Part shown: positions 23,266 through 31,384 of the stretch, one piece after another | How the letters are laid out: every line of letters begins with the position of its first letter | Position numbering within the stretch: position 1 is the first letter of the stretch | Assembly (NCBI GenBank): GCA_024405015.1 | Contig: JAKSPE010000019.1 | Coordinates: 1 to 33,264 of the forward strand | Source of the DNA: Sphaerochaetaceae bacterium | GTDB lineage: Bacteria; Spirochaetota; Spirochaetia; Sphaerochaetales; Sphaerochaetaceae | DNA: 33,264 nucleotides | Direction of reading: 5' to 3' | Program-made: the position numbers and the translations under genes | Notes under the pieces: model-generated | Seen by the model: only the letters and a program-made list of their open reading frames with translations | Databases searched by the model: none | What the model was told of the DNA's origin: nothing

Positions 23266-24464
23266 ACATTGACCGAGACCGCGCAGTAAATTACATACTC
23301 CAGGAAATCCGGCACATCTGCCAGAATCTGAAAAAACGTGAGCCAGGAAGTGAAGGGGAACGGGAAGCAGCACAGTACATGGCGCAAAAGCTGAAAACGG
23401 ATTGTGGCTGCGACAGCGTTCTGGAGGAATCTTTTCACGAGCATCCCTCTGCCTTCTACGGATACTTCCGTTTTTCCGCATTCTTTGACGTGCTGTGTTG
23501 GGCAGGTTTCTACCTCCATCCGCTTGTCAGCCTGGTGTCAGGAAGCATCGCGATGTTTCTCTTTGTGTTTCAGTTCTGCCTGTACAAGCCGATTATTGAT
23601 CCTCTTTTCCCAAAGCGCACAGGAACGAATGTTACAGCAGTGCGTTCTTGCAAAGGGGAAGTGCGACAACGCATCTTTCTGAACGGCCACATCGATGCTG
23701 CCTGGGAGTTCCCGCTGAACCATTACTGTGGCGGTATCGTGTTTGAGATTCCAGGCCTGATGGCCTTGATCGGCGTGCTGCTGTGCATGACATTTTCGGT
23801 TCTGACACTATGTGGCAGTTCTGGTGTATCTTCCATTTACGGTTATTTCGGTTTCTTTGTCCCATTCTTTGTTCTTGTGGCTTTCACTTACAATCCAAAA
23901 AGAATTGTGGATGGCGCCAATGACAATCTCAGTGGGTGCTATATGGGGCTTTCGCTTCTGCGAGAATTGGAGCTGAGCGGCATTGAGTTGGAGCATACGG
24001 AACTGGGTGTGATTTTGACAGGTTCTGAAGAGGCGGGCCTAAAAGGTGCAAAAGCGTGGTGTGAGGCACACAAAAACGATTACCAGGATGTTCCAACCTA
24101 TATTCTCTGCTACGATACCATTCACGACCCTAAGTATCTTGCCATCAATGAACGGGATCTCAACGGAACGGTCAAAGCTAGCGCGGAACTGGGTGATCTG
24201 TTTCTGGATGCAGCTGCCACGGTCAATGTCCCTTGCAAAAGAGGGTGGGTTCCGCCATTTGGAGGGGCTACAGACAGTGCGGCGTTCACACAGGGCGGTT
24301 TCCGCTCCATTGGTGTGACAGGGCTGAACCACAAACTGGAAGACTACTACCATACCCGCAAGGACAGCTGGGACAACATGAATCGGGAAGGCCTTGCGAA
24401 TTGCCTTGCCATAACAGCCAAGCTGATAGATCTGCTGGATGACTTGGGTGAAAATGCAGATTGA
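23262..24464 (+). CDS. M28-family membrane-associated aminopeptidase-like protein
   Basis: A 400-residue protein with M28 zinc-peptidase motifs: NGHIDAAWE (His143, Asp145), GANDNLSG (Asp221), the Glu pair in TGSEEAGLKG (256-257), CYDTIHD (Asp285) and HTRKDSWDNM near the end. Hydrophobic segments at about 72-110 and 163-208 interrupt the enzyme before and after the first metal motif, which is an unusual layout; they may anchor it in the membrane. It could be a peptidase or an M28-like deacylase. It overlaps the preceding lipoprotein and converges on the LysR gene with 7 bases between. Confidence 0.87.
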   Translation: MNIDRDRAVNYILQEIRHICQNLKKREPGSEGEREAAQYMAQKLKTDCGCDSVLEESFHEHPSAFYGYFRFSAFFDVLCWAGFYLHPLVSLVSGSIAMFLFVFQFCLYKPIIDPLFPKRTGTNVTAVRSCKGEVRQRIFLNGHIDAAWEFPLNHYCGGIVFEIPGLMALIGVLLCMTFSVLTLCGSSGVSSIYGYFGFFVPFFVLVAFTYNPKRIVDGANDNLSGCYMGLSLLRELELSGIELEHTELGVILTGSEEAGLKGAKAWCEAHKNDYQDVPTYILCYDTIHDPKYLAINERDLNGTVKASAELGDLFLDAAATVNVPCKRGWVPPFGGATDSAAFTQGGFRSIGVTGLNHKLEDYYHTRKDSWDNMNREGLANCLAITAKLIDLLDDLGENAD

Positions 24465-24471
24465 TGATTTG

Positions 24472-25353
24472 TTAGGACCGCGTGCTTTCTTTGATAGCAT
24501 CCAGAAATGCGCCAGCTGCTTTGCCGAACATCTGATGCCTCTTCCAGATGATGAACATGTCTGCCTGCATGGGTGGAGATACTGGGCGGAAGATCAGACC
24601 TGATTCTGGTGAGGTGTCCAGTATGTTGTCCAGACATAGCATATAGCCGAATCCCCGTTTGACGAAAACCGACGCGTTGTAGGCCAGATTGTATGTTGCA
24701 ATCACGTTTGGATTAGGGTCTCCTTTTTCGAGCCAGTCCAGAATGTCACTGTTGGTGGCTGATTGATAGGACATGAGAATCGGCTTGTTTTGAAGCTGTT
24801 CGGAACGGATGCTGTCAAATGCGGCAAGTTCAGAGCTCCTCTGCATGATGACACCCCAGCTATCCGAGACCGGTAACTTGATGTATTCGTATTTGCTGAT
24901 ATCCACCGTTCCGATGACAAGGCCGAAATCCACAAGACCGTTGTCCAGTCTGTCTTTCACATAATTGGAATCACCACTGAATAGGTGGTAGTGGATCTCC
25001 GGATACTTTTCACCAAGTGCCTTGGCAATGTTGGCAAGATAGGCGATGTTCTCCGTTTCTCCTGCGGCAATCAGAATATCTCCCGTGATTTTCGCATTGT
25101 TCGATGTGAGTTCAATGACCGTTTTGTCCATCAGGGCAACCAGTTCCTCTGCACGCTTTCTCAGTAGTTTCCCGTCCTCGGTCAGGACAATTTTCTTGCT
25201 TCCACGAATGAACAGCTGCTTGCCCAGTTCCTGCTCCAGATCCTTCATCTGTCTGGACAGGGGTGGTTGTGTCATATTCAGTGTTTCTGCAGCCTTTGTG
25301 ATGCTTTCCTCTTTTGCGATGGCAAGGAAGTATTGAAGTGTTCTGATGTCCAT
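24472..25353 (-). CDS. LysR-family transcriptional regulator
   Basis: A 293-residue protein with the LysR winged helix at residues 1-60 (MDIRTLQYFLAIAKEESITKAAETL, then MTQPPLSRQMKDLEQELG) and a type 2 periplasmic-like effector domain (GDILIAAGETENIAYLANI onward). The ATG at 25353 is chosen for its AAGGAGAG ribosome site at 7-base spacing; an upstream in-frame start is weaker. It is divergent from the flavodoxin gene, and the shared gap has inverted repeats. It most likely controls the flavodoxin-reductase-cupin set in response to a redox or aromatic effector (inference). Confidence 0.93.
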   Translation of the reverse strand: MDIRTLQYFLAIAKEESITKAAETLNMTQPPLSRQMKDLEQELGKQLFIRGSKKIVLTEDGKLLRKRAEELVALMDKTVIELTSNNAKITGDILIAAGETENIAYLANIAKALGEKYPEIHYHLFSGDSNYVKDRLDNGLVDFGLVIGTVDISKYEYIKLPVSDSWGVIMQRSSELAAFDSIRSEQLQNKPILMSYQSATNSDILDWLEKGDPNPNVIATYNLAYNASVFVKRGFGYMLCLDNILDTSPESGLIFRPVSPPMQADMFIIWKRHQMFGKAAGAFLDAIKESTRS

Positions 25354-25375
25354 GGAAACTCTCCTTTCCATAAGG

Positions 25376-25430
25376 ATATGCAATACCTTTTGGGAATGCA
25401 ACTGCATATTTAATTCGTATTTGATATAAG
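25376..25430. promoter_or_regulatory. LysR-type operator and flavodoxin promoter
   Basis: ATATGCA (25376-25382) and TGCATAT (25403-25409) form an inverted repeat, with a closer ATGCA-AC-TGCAT (25396-25407) inside. TATAAG (25425-25430) is a -10 candidate for the plus strand without a good -35, as expected for an activator-dependent promoter. Confidence 0.45.
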
Positions 25431-25482
25431 ATTGTCGGAAACGGTATACTATTTTTCACAAATTCGAATGGATGGAATGTAT

Positions 25483-26073
25483 ATGAAACGTGTTGGTGTA
25501 TTGCTGATGCTTCTACTTGCCATAGGGAACCTTTTTGCCTGTTCCAATGCAGAGAGCAAGGTGGAATCCATGCAAAGTAGCAAGAATGTTCTTGTCGTGT
25601 ATTTCTCCCAGACCGGAACCACCAGAACTTTGGCTGAATATGCTGCCGATGTGCTTGGTGCAGATCTGTTTGAGATTCAGGCCCTTGTACCATACACCGC
25701 TGCTGATATTGCCTATTACACGAACTGCAGAGCGGATAGAGAGCAGAGTGACCCTTCCGCAAGGCCGGAAATTGCCAATCGGGTTGCGAACATGGAAGGG
25801 TACGATACCATTGTTCTTGGATATCCGATCTGGCATGGACAGGCTCCGCGTATCATCTACACTTTTCTGGAAAGCTATGATTTTGCAGGAAAGACGATTG
25901 TTCCGTTCTGTACTTCCGCGTCCAGTGGATTGGGCTCCAGTGACAGGAACCTCCATCCACTATGTTCTGGCACCACAATTTGGAAGGATGGCCGCAGATT
26001 CGCAGGTGGGACTTCCAGGGATGAGATCGCAAATTGGTTGAAGAAGACAGGTATTGGACCTGCTGCAAATTAG
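25483..26073 (+). CDS. Exported flavodoxin-like lipoprotein
   Basis: From ATG 25483 the protein has 196 residues: a lipoprotein signal (MKRVGVLLMLLLAIGNLFAC, Cys20), then a flavodoxin domain starting NVLVVYFSQTGTTRTLAEYAA, whose SQTGTT loop binds FMN phosphate. Further marks are YDTIVLGYPIWHGQAPRII and CTSASSGLGSSDRNLH. Two in-frame ATGs upstream (25468, 25477) are possible. A surface-tethered flavodoxin implies electron transfer outside the cytoplasm, or flavin insertion after export. It lies first in a cluster with an Fe-S aldo/keto reductase and a cupin protein, opposite LysR. Confidence 0.87.
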   Translation: MKRVGVLLMLLLAIGNLFACSNAESKVESMQSSKNVLVVYFSQTGTTRTLAEYAADVLGADLFEIQALVPYTAADIAYYTNCRADREQSDPSARPEIANRVANMEGYDTIVLGYPIWHGQAPRIIYTFLESYDFAGKTIVPFCTSASSGLGSSDRNLHPLCSGTTIWKDGRRFAGGTSRDEIANWLKKTGIGPAAN

Positions 26074-26088
26074 AATAGAGGTACGACG

Positions 26089-27225
26089 ATGACATATAAC
26101 AATTTTCAGGATTTGAAACTTTCCGCACTTGGTATGGGAAACATGAGACTCCCTATCGTGGATGGAAACGACAGCAGAATCGATGTGGAACGCTCACGTG
26201 AAATGATTGCCTATTGCATGCAGGCCGGTATCAACTATTACGATACTGCTTTCGGTTATCATGGCGGAAATTCAGAGCTTGTTGTTGGTGAACTTCTGAA
26301 GAACTACGACCGGGACAGCTTCTATCTTGCCTCCAAGTTTCCGGGCTACGACATGGCAAACATGCCGAAGGTCAAGGAGATTTTCGAGAGACAGCTTGAG
26401 AAGTGTCAGGTGGACCATTTTGACTTCTACCTGTTCCACAACGTATGTGAGATGAATGTCGATGCCTATCTGGATCCGAAATATGGCATCTTCGACTACC
26501 TCATGGAGCAGAAGCGAAACGGAAGAATCTGCCACTTGGGTTTCTCTGCCCATGGTGATATCGATTGCATCACAAAGTTCCTCAATGCCTATGGCAAGGA
26601 TATGGAATTTGCGCAGATTGAGCTCAATTACTTTGACTACAAGTTCCAGAATGCAAAGGGCAAGGTGGAACTTCTGAATCAGTGGAACATTCCAATTTGG
26701 GTCATGGAGCCCGTCCGTGGTGGTCAGTTGGCATCCCTTTCAGAAGAGGCAACAGAGAAGCTTAAAGAGGCAAGACCTGAGGAATCCGTTCCGGCATGGG
26801 CTTTCCGTTTCCTGCAGAGCATTCCAGGTGTCACCATGACGCTTTCCGGCATGTCCAACATGGAGCAACTCAAGGCCAATGTCCAGACCTATGCACAGAA
26901 CAGACCTCTAAACGATGAAGAGATGAATCTCATTCTTGCGGTTGCTGATGACATGATTCGCAAGACTACCGTACCTTGTACTGGCTGTCACTATTGCGTA
27001 GCAAAGTGCCCGAAGAAACTGGACATCCCGTTCCTTCTCAAACTTTACAATGAGGCAATGGTTGCAGGTTCCGGAGACTTCATTGCACCGATGGCTTTGG
27101 CCTCCGTCTCTCCAGACAAGCAGCCTGAGTGCTGCATCAATTGCCATTCCTGTGAGAAGGTCTGCCCACAGACCATCCACATCCCTGAGAATCTCAAGAA
27201 ATTCGCTGCAAAGATGGGAAGATGA
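26089..27225 (+). CDS. Aldo/keto reductase with C-terminal 4Fe-4S motifs
   Basis: A 378-residue protein. Residues 1-290 form the AKR barrel with catalytic Asp52, Tyr57 and Lys83 (YYDTAFGYHGG, LASKFPGY) and the usual HLGFSAHG and WVMEPVRGGQLA strands. The C-terminal ~80 residues hold two ferredoxin-type clusters, CTGCHYCVAKCP and CCINCHSCEKVCP, as in anaerobic Fe-S aldo/keto reductases. It has no signal. It could pass electrons between nicotinamide and the Fe-S centres. It begins 15 bases after the flavodoxin stop and 4 bases before the cupin gene, in one operon. Confidence 0.93.
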   Translation: MTYNNFQDLKLSALGMGNMRLPIVDGNDSRIDVERSREMIAYCMQAGINYYDTAFGYHGGNSELVVGELLKNYDRDSFYLASKFPGYDMANMPKVKEIFERQLEKCQVDHFDFYLFHNVCEMNVDAYLDPKYGIFDYLMEQKRNGRICHLGFSAHGDIDCITKFLNAYGKDMEFAQIELNYFDYKFQNAKGKVELLNQWNIPIWVMEPVRGGQLASLSEEATEKLKEARPEESVPAWAFRFLQSIPGVTMTLSGMSNMEQLKANVQTYAQNRPLNDEEMNLILAVADDMIRKTTVPCTGCHYCVAKCPKKLDIPFLLKLYNEAMVAGSGDFIAPMALASVSPDKQPECCINCHSCEKVCPQTIHIPENLKKFAAKMGR

Positions 27226-27229
27226 ACCG

Positions 27230-27997
27230 ATGAAGAGAATCGTACAGACTGCAGGTAGAACTGCATTAGGTGATTTTGCACCACAGTTTGCACATTTCAA
27301 TGATGATGTGCTGTTTGGAGAGAACTGGAACAACGGTGATATGGATGTGAAGACCAGAAGCATCATCACGGTTGTCGCCCTGATGGCATCTGGAATCACC
27401 GATTCCTCTTTGAAGTATCATCTTCAGAACGCCAAGAGCCACGGGGTGTCCCAGAAGGAGATCTCTGCAATCATCACCCATGTGGCTTTTTATGCCGGTT
27501 GGCCAAAGGGTTGGGCTGTGTTCAACATGGCGAAGGAAATCTGGCAGGTCGGTGAGGGAGACTGCCCTTATGACGATGAGGCTATGAGAGCCCACGCCAA
27601 GCAGATGATCTTTCCAATCGGTCAGCCGAATGATGCCTACGCCAAGTATTTTGTCGGGAAAAGTTATCTGGCGCCGGTTTCCCAGTCCCAGGTGGGTATT
27701 TTCAATGTCACATTTGAGCCATCTTGCCGCAACAACTGGCATATCCATCAGGCAGACAAAGGCGGTGGCCAGATTCTGGTATGTGTCGCGGGTCGTGGCT
27801 ATTATCAGGAAGAGGGTAAGGATGCCATTGAGATGCACCCAGGTGATTGTATCAACATCCCAGCCGGAGTGAAACACTGGCATGGTGCTGCTCCAGATCA
27901 GTGGTTCAGCCATTTGGCCATTGAGGTCCCTGGTGAGAATAGCTCGACTCAGTGGCTTGAAGCCGTCAGTGATGAGGACTATGGCAAACTGAACTGA
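27230..27997 (+). CDS. Carboxymuconolactone decarboxylase-cupin fusion
   Basis: A 255-residue two-domain protein. Residues 1-110 are AhpD/CMD-like: DDVLFGENWNNGDMDVKTRSIITVVAL and SQKEISAIITHVAFYAGWPKGW; the peroxidase CxxC of AhpD is absent. Residues 130-255 are a cupin with metal ligands in CRNNWHIHQADKGG and IPAGVKHWHGAAPD. Such fusions are common beside LysR, flavodoxin and AKR genes in gut bacteria; their substrate is not known to me. It starts 4 bases after the reductase stop. Confidence 0.92.
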   Translation: MKRIVQTAGRTALGDFAPQFAHFNDDVLFGENWNNGDMDVKTRSIITVVALMASGITDSSLKYHLQNAKSHGVSQKEISAIITHVAFYAGWPKGWAVFNMAKEIWQVGEGDCPYDDEAMRAHAKQMIFPIGQPNDAYAKYFVGKSYLAPVSQSQVGIFNVTFEPSCRNNWHIHQADKGGGQILVCVAGRGYYQEEGKDAIEMHPGDCINIPAGVKHWHGAAPDQWFSHLAIEVPGENSSTQWLEAVSDEDYGKLN

Positions 27998-28000
27998 GTC

Positions 28001-28048
28001 GGGAAAGCCTTTGGTCTTGCCAAGGGCAAAGAGGTTGCCGTCTTTCCC
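28001..28048 (+). other. Large hairpin after the cupin operon
   Basis: GGGAAAG (28001-28007) pairs with CTTTCCC (28042-28048), and CCTTTGG can pair with CCAAGGG inside it. No T tract follows, so it is not a standard terminator. The sequence also stays open in the frame of the preceding gene after its TGA, with coding-like content, so it may be the remnant of a longer reading frame. Confidence 0.4.
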
Positions 28049-28101
28049 ATTAACCACTATGATAGGGCCAATTCCTATGGGAAGATGGGGGGGAGAAGAG
28101 T

Positions 28102-28743
28102 ATGGGTAAGATCATGGAAGCGGTTTTCTGCGTTTTCTATCTGGTATTCACAAGCATCACAGGTTACAGAATCGTAAAGAACGGTGCAAGGCTCAAGGAG
28201 GTCAGACTTTTTGGAATCATGTGTCTGACACTGGTGTTCGGAGATGCGTTCCATCTGGTTCCTAGAATCTTTGCTGCCGTCAACCAGGCTGGTGACTATC
28301 ATGTTTCACTGGGCATCGGAAAAATGATCACATCCATCACCATGACAGCCTTCTATCTGATTCTGTATTTCATCTATGAGATGCGCTACAGCAGCAAAAA
28401 CACCGTTTTGCGCTATACAATGATCGTTTTAGCCATTGCAAGAGTGGCTTTGTGTCTCATGCCGCAGAATGATTGGACCGGGGCAGACCCTGTAAGTTGG
28501 GGTATCTACAGAAACATCCCATTCACCATCATGGGAATCATCATGATTGTGCTGTATTTCATCAAAAGAGCCGATCCTGAGTACAAGTGGATGTGGCTTG
28601 CCATTCTTCTGAGCTTTGCCTTCTACCTTCCGGTTGTTCTCTGGGCTGACGTCAGTCCGATGATCGGTATGCTCATGCTGCCAAAGACCTGCATGTACAT
28701 GTGGATGGTTGTCATGGGATACAAGCAGGCAAAGAAGGACTGA
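28102..28743 (+). CDS. Polytopic membrane protein of unknown function
   Basis: A 213-residue protein with about seven hydrophobic segments: near residues 5-20, 35-55, 70-92, 105-118, 137-153, 162-180 and 185-205. Charged loops include KNGARLKEVR and KRADPEYKW. No enzyme motif is recognised. The ATG follows GGGGGAGAAG. It is a single-gene unit with a terminator of its own. Confidence 0.8.
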   Translation: MGKIMEAVFCVFYLVFTSITGYRIVKNGARLKEVRLFGIMCLTLVFGDAFHLVPRIFAAVNQAGDYHVSLGIGKMITSITMTAFYLILYFIYEMRYSSKNTVLRYTMIVLAIARVALCLMPQNDWTGADPVSWGIYRNIPFTIMGIIMIVLYFIKRADPEYKWMWLAILLSFAFYLPVVLWADVSPMIGMLMLPKTCMYMWMVVMGYKQAKKD

Positions 28744-28761
28744 TAGAACTCTCATTTTCGA

Positions 28762-28802
28762 AGGGCCTTTCCGTTTGATGGACGGAGAGGCTTTATTTTT
28801 TG
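28762..28802 (+). terminator. Intrinsic terminator
   Basis: GCCTTTCCGT (28765-28774) pairs with ACGGAGAGGC (28782-28791) with one G-T pair, followed by TTTATTTTTT. It ends the membrane protein gene. Confidence 0.9.
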
Positions 28803-28894
28803 TTTGAGGGAAGAAGAGCAAATCCGTTTGGTCCTGTTAATGCTGTTGTGTCTGTGAACTCTGTGGGCACCTTGGGGTTCGCACCTTTTTTCAT

Positions 28895-28923
28895 TTGTCA
28901 TTTAGGGCAAAGGTATTTATAAT
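28895..28923 (+). promoter_or_regulatory. Strong sigma70-type promoter
   Basis: TTGTCA (28895-28900) and TATAAT (28918-28923) are 17 bases apart, near-consensus, 31 bases before the first gene of the four-gene operon. Confidence 0.8.
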
Positions 28924-28954
28924 GCGGACGAAATGGGGAGGTGGTACTTAAACG

Positions 28955-29164
28955 ATGACAGACCGCTTGGAGGCATTTGAGGCCATGCTTTGCGCGATTC
29001 GGAAGCAGGCGGATTATGAGACGGCCCAGATGGAAAGGCTCAAGGCTGCGGGGAAGGAGAAAACTGCGACCTACCGTCAGTACTTTGCAAATCGCATGCT
29101 GTACCGTATGATGTTGGACAAATACAAGGCCTATGGCCTTTTGGATGAGGAGCATGAAAAATGA
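28955..29164 (+). CDS. Small helical protein of unknown function
   Basis: A 69-residue, highly charged, all-helical protein (QADYETAQMERLKAAGKE, then a Tyr/Met-rich helix). No family recognised. GGGGAGGTGG lies about 12 bases before the ATG, a rather long spacing. It is the first gene after the strong promoter and overlaps the YccF gene by 4 bases. Position and coupling support it as real. Confidence 0.7.
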   Translation: MTDRLEAFEAMLCAIRKQADYETAQMERLKAAGKEKTATYRQYFANRMLYRMMLDKYKAYGLLDEEHEK

Positions 29165-29529
29165 GATTGATCGGAAATATCCTTTGGTTCATCTTTGGAG
29201 GCCTGGAAAGTGCACTTGCTTGGGTGATTGCAGGACTGCTGTGGTGCGTCACTATTATCGGAATTCCAATCGGAATCCAGTGCTTCAAATTTGCAGGTCT
29301 TGCCTTGTGGCCATTCGGTAAGGAGATTGAGTATGACGGAGGGACTCTGAGTCTGATTGCCAACGTCTTCTGGCTTATCTTCACCGGTATTCCAATGGCT
29401 GTCGGTAACCTTGTTGTCGGACTTGTCTGGTGTATCACCATCATCGGAATCCCATTCGGTCGCCAGTTTTTCAAACTTGCAAGATTGTCTCTTATGCCAT
29501 TTGGCGCTAAAGTGGTATCCGTCCGTTAA
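29161..29529 (+). CDS. yccF: YccF-family membrane protein
   Basis: A 122-residue protein made of two similar halves, each with a hydrophobic segment followed by a CVTIIGIPIGIQCFKFA or CITIIGIPFGRQFFKLA motif and LALWPFG or LSLMPFG. This duplicated pattern is the YccF (DUF307) family of small inner-membrane proteins, whose role is unknown. It overlaps the preceding small gene by 4 bases and lies 23 bases before the DUF1349 gene. Confidence 0.92.
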   Translation: MRLIGNILWFIFGGLESALAWVIAGLLWCVTIIGIPIGIQCFKFAGLALWPFGKEIEYDGGTLSLIANVFWLIFTGIPMAVGNLVVGLVWCITIIGIPFGRQFFKLARLSLMPFGAKVVSVR

Positions 29530-29552
29530 GCGTTGTCTGAGAGGAGGGTTCT

Positions 29553-30167
29553 ATGGCAATTGATCCAGGAAAATGGCTGTGGACCAGAGAGCCTCAGAAG
29601 TATTCCATTTCTGAGAATTGCATCGAGATTGTCACAAAACCGCATACGGATCTGTGGCAGAGAACCTACTATCATTTCCGAAACGACAATGCTCCGGTTC
29701 TGCAGATGAGCACTTCTGAAAAGTATTTTTCCTTTGTTGTGAAAACTGCATTTGACAGCAAGCATCGGTTTGATCAGTGCGGCATTGTCATGTATCTGGA
29801 CAGCGAGAACTGGCTGAAAGCTTCCATTGAATATGAGAACGAAACTTTCCAGCATCTTGGAAGCGTCGTCACCAACATGGGCTATTCCGACTGGGCAACA
29901 ACGGCTATTGATGCCAACATCAAGTCCATGTGGTACCGATTCAGTAGGCGAGAGGATGACTTTTGCGTTGAGTGTTCAACAGATGGAATGAATTACAGCC
30001 AGATGCGTGTCTGCCATATGTGGAAGGCCTCTGAAGACATTCGATTCGGTATCTATGCTTGTAGCCCAGAGGAGTCTTCGTTCAAGGCAACTTTCTCGGA
30101 AATGGCGGTTTCCGAATGCAAGTGGCTCGCCCACAATGGCCAGGCTCCAGATTCGGAGGACGCATGA
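29553..30167 (+). CDS. DUF1349 (concanavalin-like) protein
   Basis: A 204-residue protein of the DUF1349 family, a jelly-roll fold related to concanavalin-like lectins. Marks are TDLWQRTYYHF, DQCGIVMYLDSENWLKASIEYE, SVVTNMGYSDWAT and MRVCHMWKASEDIRFGIYACSPEE. There is no signal peptide. Family members are thought to bind or act on carbohydrates, but none is well defined. GAGGAGGG precedes the ATG. Its stop overlaps the start of the protease gene (ATGA). Confidence 0.9.
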   Translation: MAIDPGKWLWTREPQKYSISENCIEIVTKPHTDLWQRTYYHFRNDNAPVLQMSTSEKYFSFVVKTAFDSKHRFDQCGIVMYLDSENWLKASIEYENETFQHLGSVVTNMGYSDWATTAIDANIKSMWYRFSRREDDFCVECSTDGMNYSQMRVCHMWKASEDIRFGIYACSPEESSFKATFSEMAVSECKWLAHNGQAPDSEDA

Positions 30168-31282
30168 AGACCTTCAAGAAACTTCTTCGCATACTGCTTG
30201 GCCTTGTGATGGGTGCGTCTTTCGGGCTCTGTGCCATTCCAAATGCGATTCGTATGGCAGGAAAAGACGCTTCATTTCTGGTCTTTGAATCCCTTTTGGT
30301 GCTTAACTGCCTTTTCGTGGTTTTGGTATATGATCTGGTAATCATGGTCCATGAGGCAGGTCATCTGATTGCAGGCCTTCTCAGTGGCTATTCGTTTGTC
30401 TCTTACCGTGTATTCAGCATCACTCTGATTAAGCTGAACGGAAAACTGAAGCTCAAGCGTTTCAGCCTGGCCGGAACCGCCGGGCAGTGCCTGATGAAGC
30501 CTCCGGTGTGGACCGAGAAGGGAATTCCTGTGAGATTGTACAACCTCGGTGGAATCCTTTTGAATGTCTTATGTTTTGTCGTGAGTTTGCCGCTGTGTTT
30601 TGTTGTTCCGATGGCTTCCTTTGGTGGGATGTTTGTGCTTTCCTTTGCGGTGCTCAGTGCCATCACTGCACTGATGAACGGAATTCCGATGGCAAACAAC
30701 GATGGTGACAACGCTGTAAACCTGGAAAAGAATCTTGTTGCGGTTCGTGCTTTCTGGTCTTCCATGATGGGAAATGCACTGCTTGCTGAAGGTGTTGCAC
30801 TTGCGGATTTCCCACAGGACCTTTATGCAGTGCCAGAGGATGCCGATCCTACCAATCCGCATATCGCATCCAGCATTGCCTCCAACGCTCAGATTCCTCT
30901 GTTTCATCACAGGTTCGAAGATGGGGATCGGGCCATTGCAGAGGCTTTGGAGAAGACGGGCCAGAGTCTTCATCCTGTCATTCGGATCTTGCTTGTCAAT
31001 GAGCGCATCTGGTTTGAACTGATGCACGAAAACCGAAAGGACATTTTGGATGGTTTTATGACCAAGGAGTTTGTCAAATACCAGAAGGCGATGCGCACTA
31101 TGCCATCGATGATCCGTGTTCTGTATACGCAGGCTTTGGCCGATGGAAATGCAAAGGATGCACAAAAGCATGAGGCCTCTTTTGCCAAAATCGCAAAAAC
31201 CCATCCATATCAGCAGGAAATCGATGATGAACGCTATCTGATGGGGCTGGCCAAACAGCACTTCGCACTTTCAAATACGTGA
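30164..31282 (+). CDS. M50-like (site-2 protease type) membrane metalloprotease
   Basis: A 372-residue protein. Hydrophobic segments lie at about 8-30, 40-62, 125-160 and 163-180. The zinc motif HEAGH (63-67) is at a membrane segment, as in M50 proteases, and MNGIPMANNDGDN supplies the Asp usually found in the second motif. The C-terminal ~170 residues are a soluble helical domain not recognised. The ATG at 30164 is chosen for CGGAGG and the ATGA overlap; the longer frame would start inside DUF1349. Substrate unknown. It is the last gene of the operon. Confidence 0.83.
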   Translation: MKTFKKLLRILLGLVMGASFGLCAIPNAIRMAGKDASFLVFESLLVLNCLFVVLVYDLVIMVHEAGHLIAGLLSGYSFVSYRVFSITLIKLNGKLKLKRFSLAGTAGQCLMKPPVWTEKGIPVRLYNLGGILLNVLCFVVSLPLCFVVPMASFGGMFVLSFAVLSAITALMNGIPMANNDGDNAVNLEKNLVAVRAFWSSMMGNALLAEGVALADFPQDLYAVPEDADPTNPHIASSIASNAQIPLFHHRFEDGDRAIAEALEKTGQSLHPVIRILLVNERIWFELMHENRKDILDGFMTKEFVKYQKAMRTMPSMIRVLYTQALADGNAKDAQKHEASFAKIAKTHPYQQEIDDERYLMGLAKQHFALSNT

Positions 31283-31384
31283 GATTTCACTTTTACTAAA
31301 AAGTCTGTAACTTCTGTTTCCCCTTGTTGGTTTCTGTTTGCCGGCATTGGTATTCTACAATAAGCAATCAAGCAGGGTGCTATC

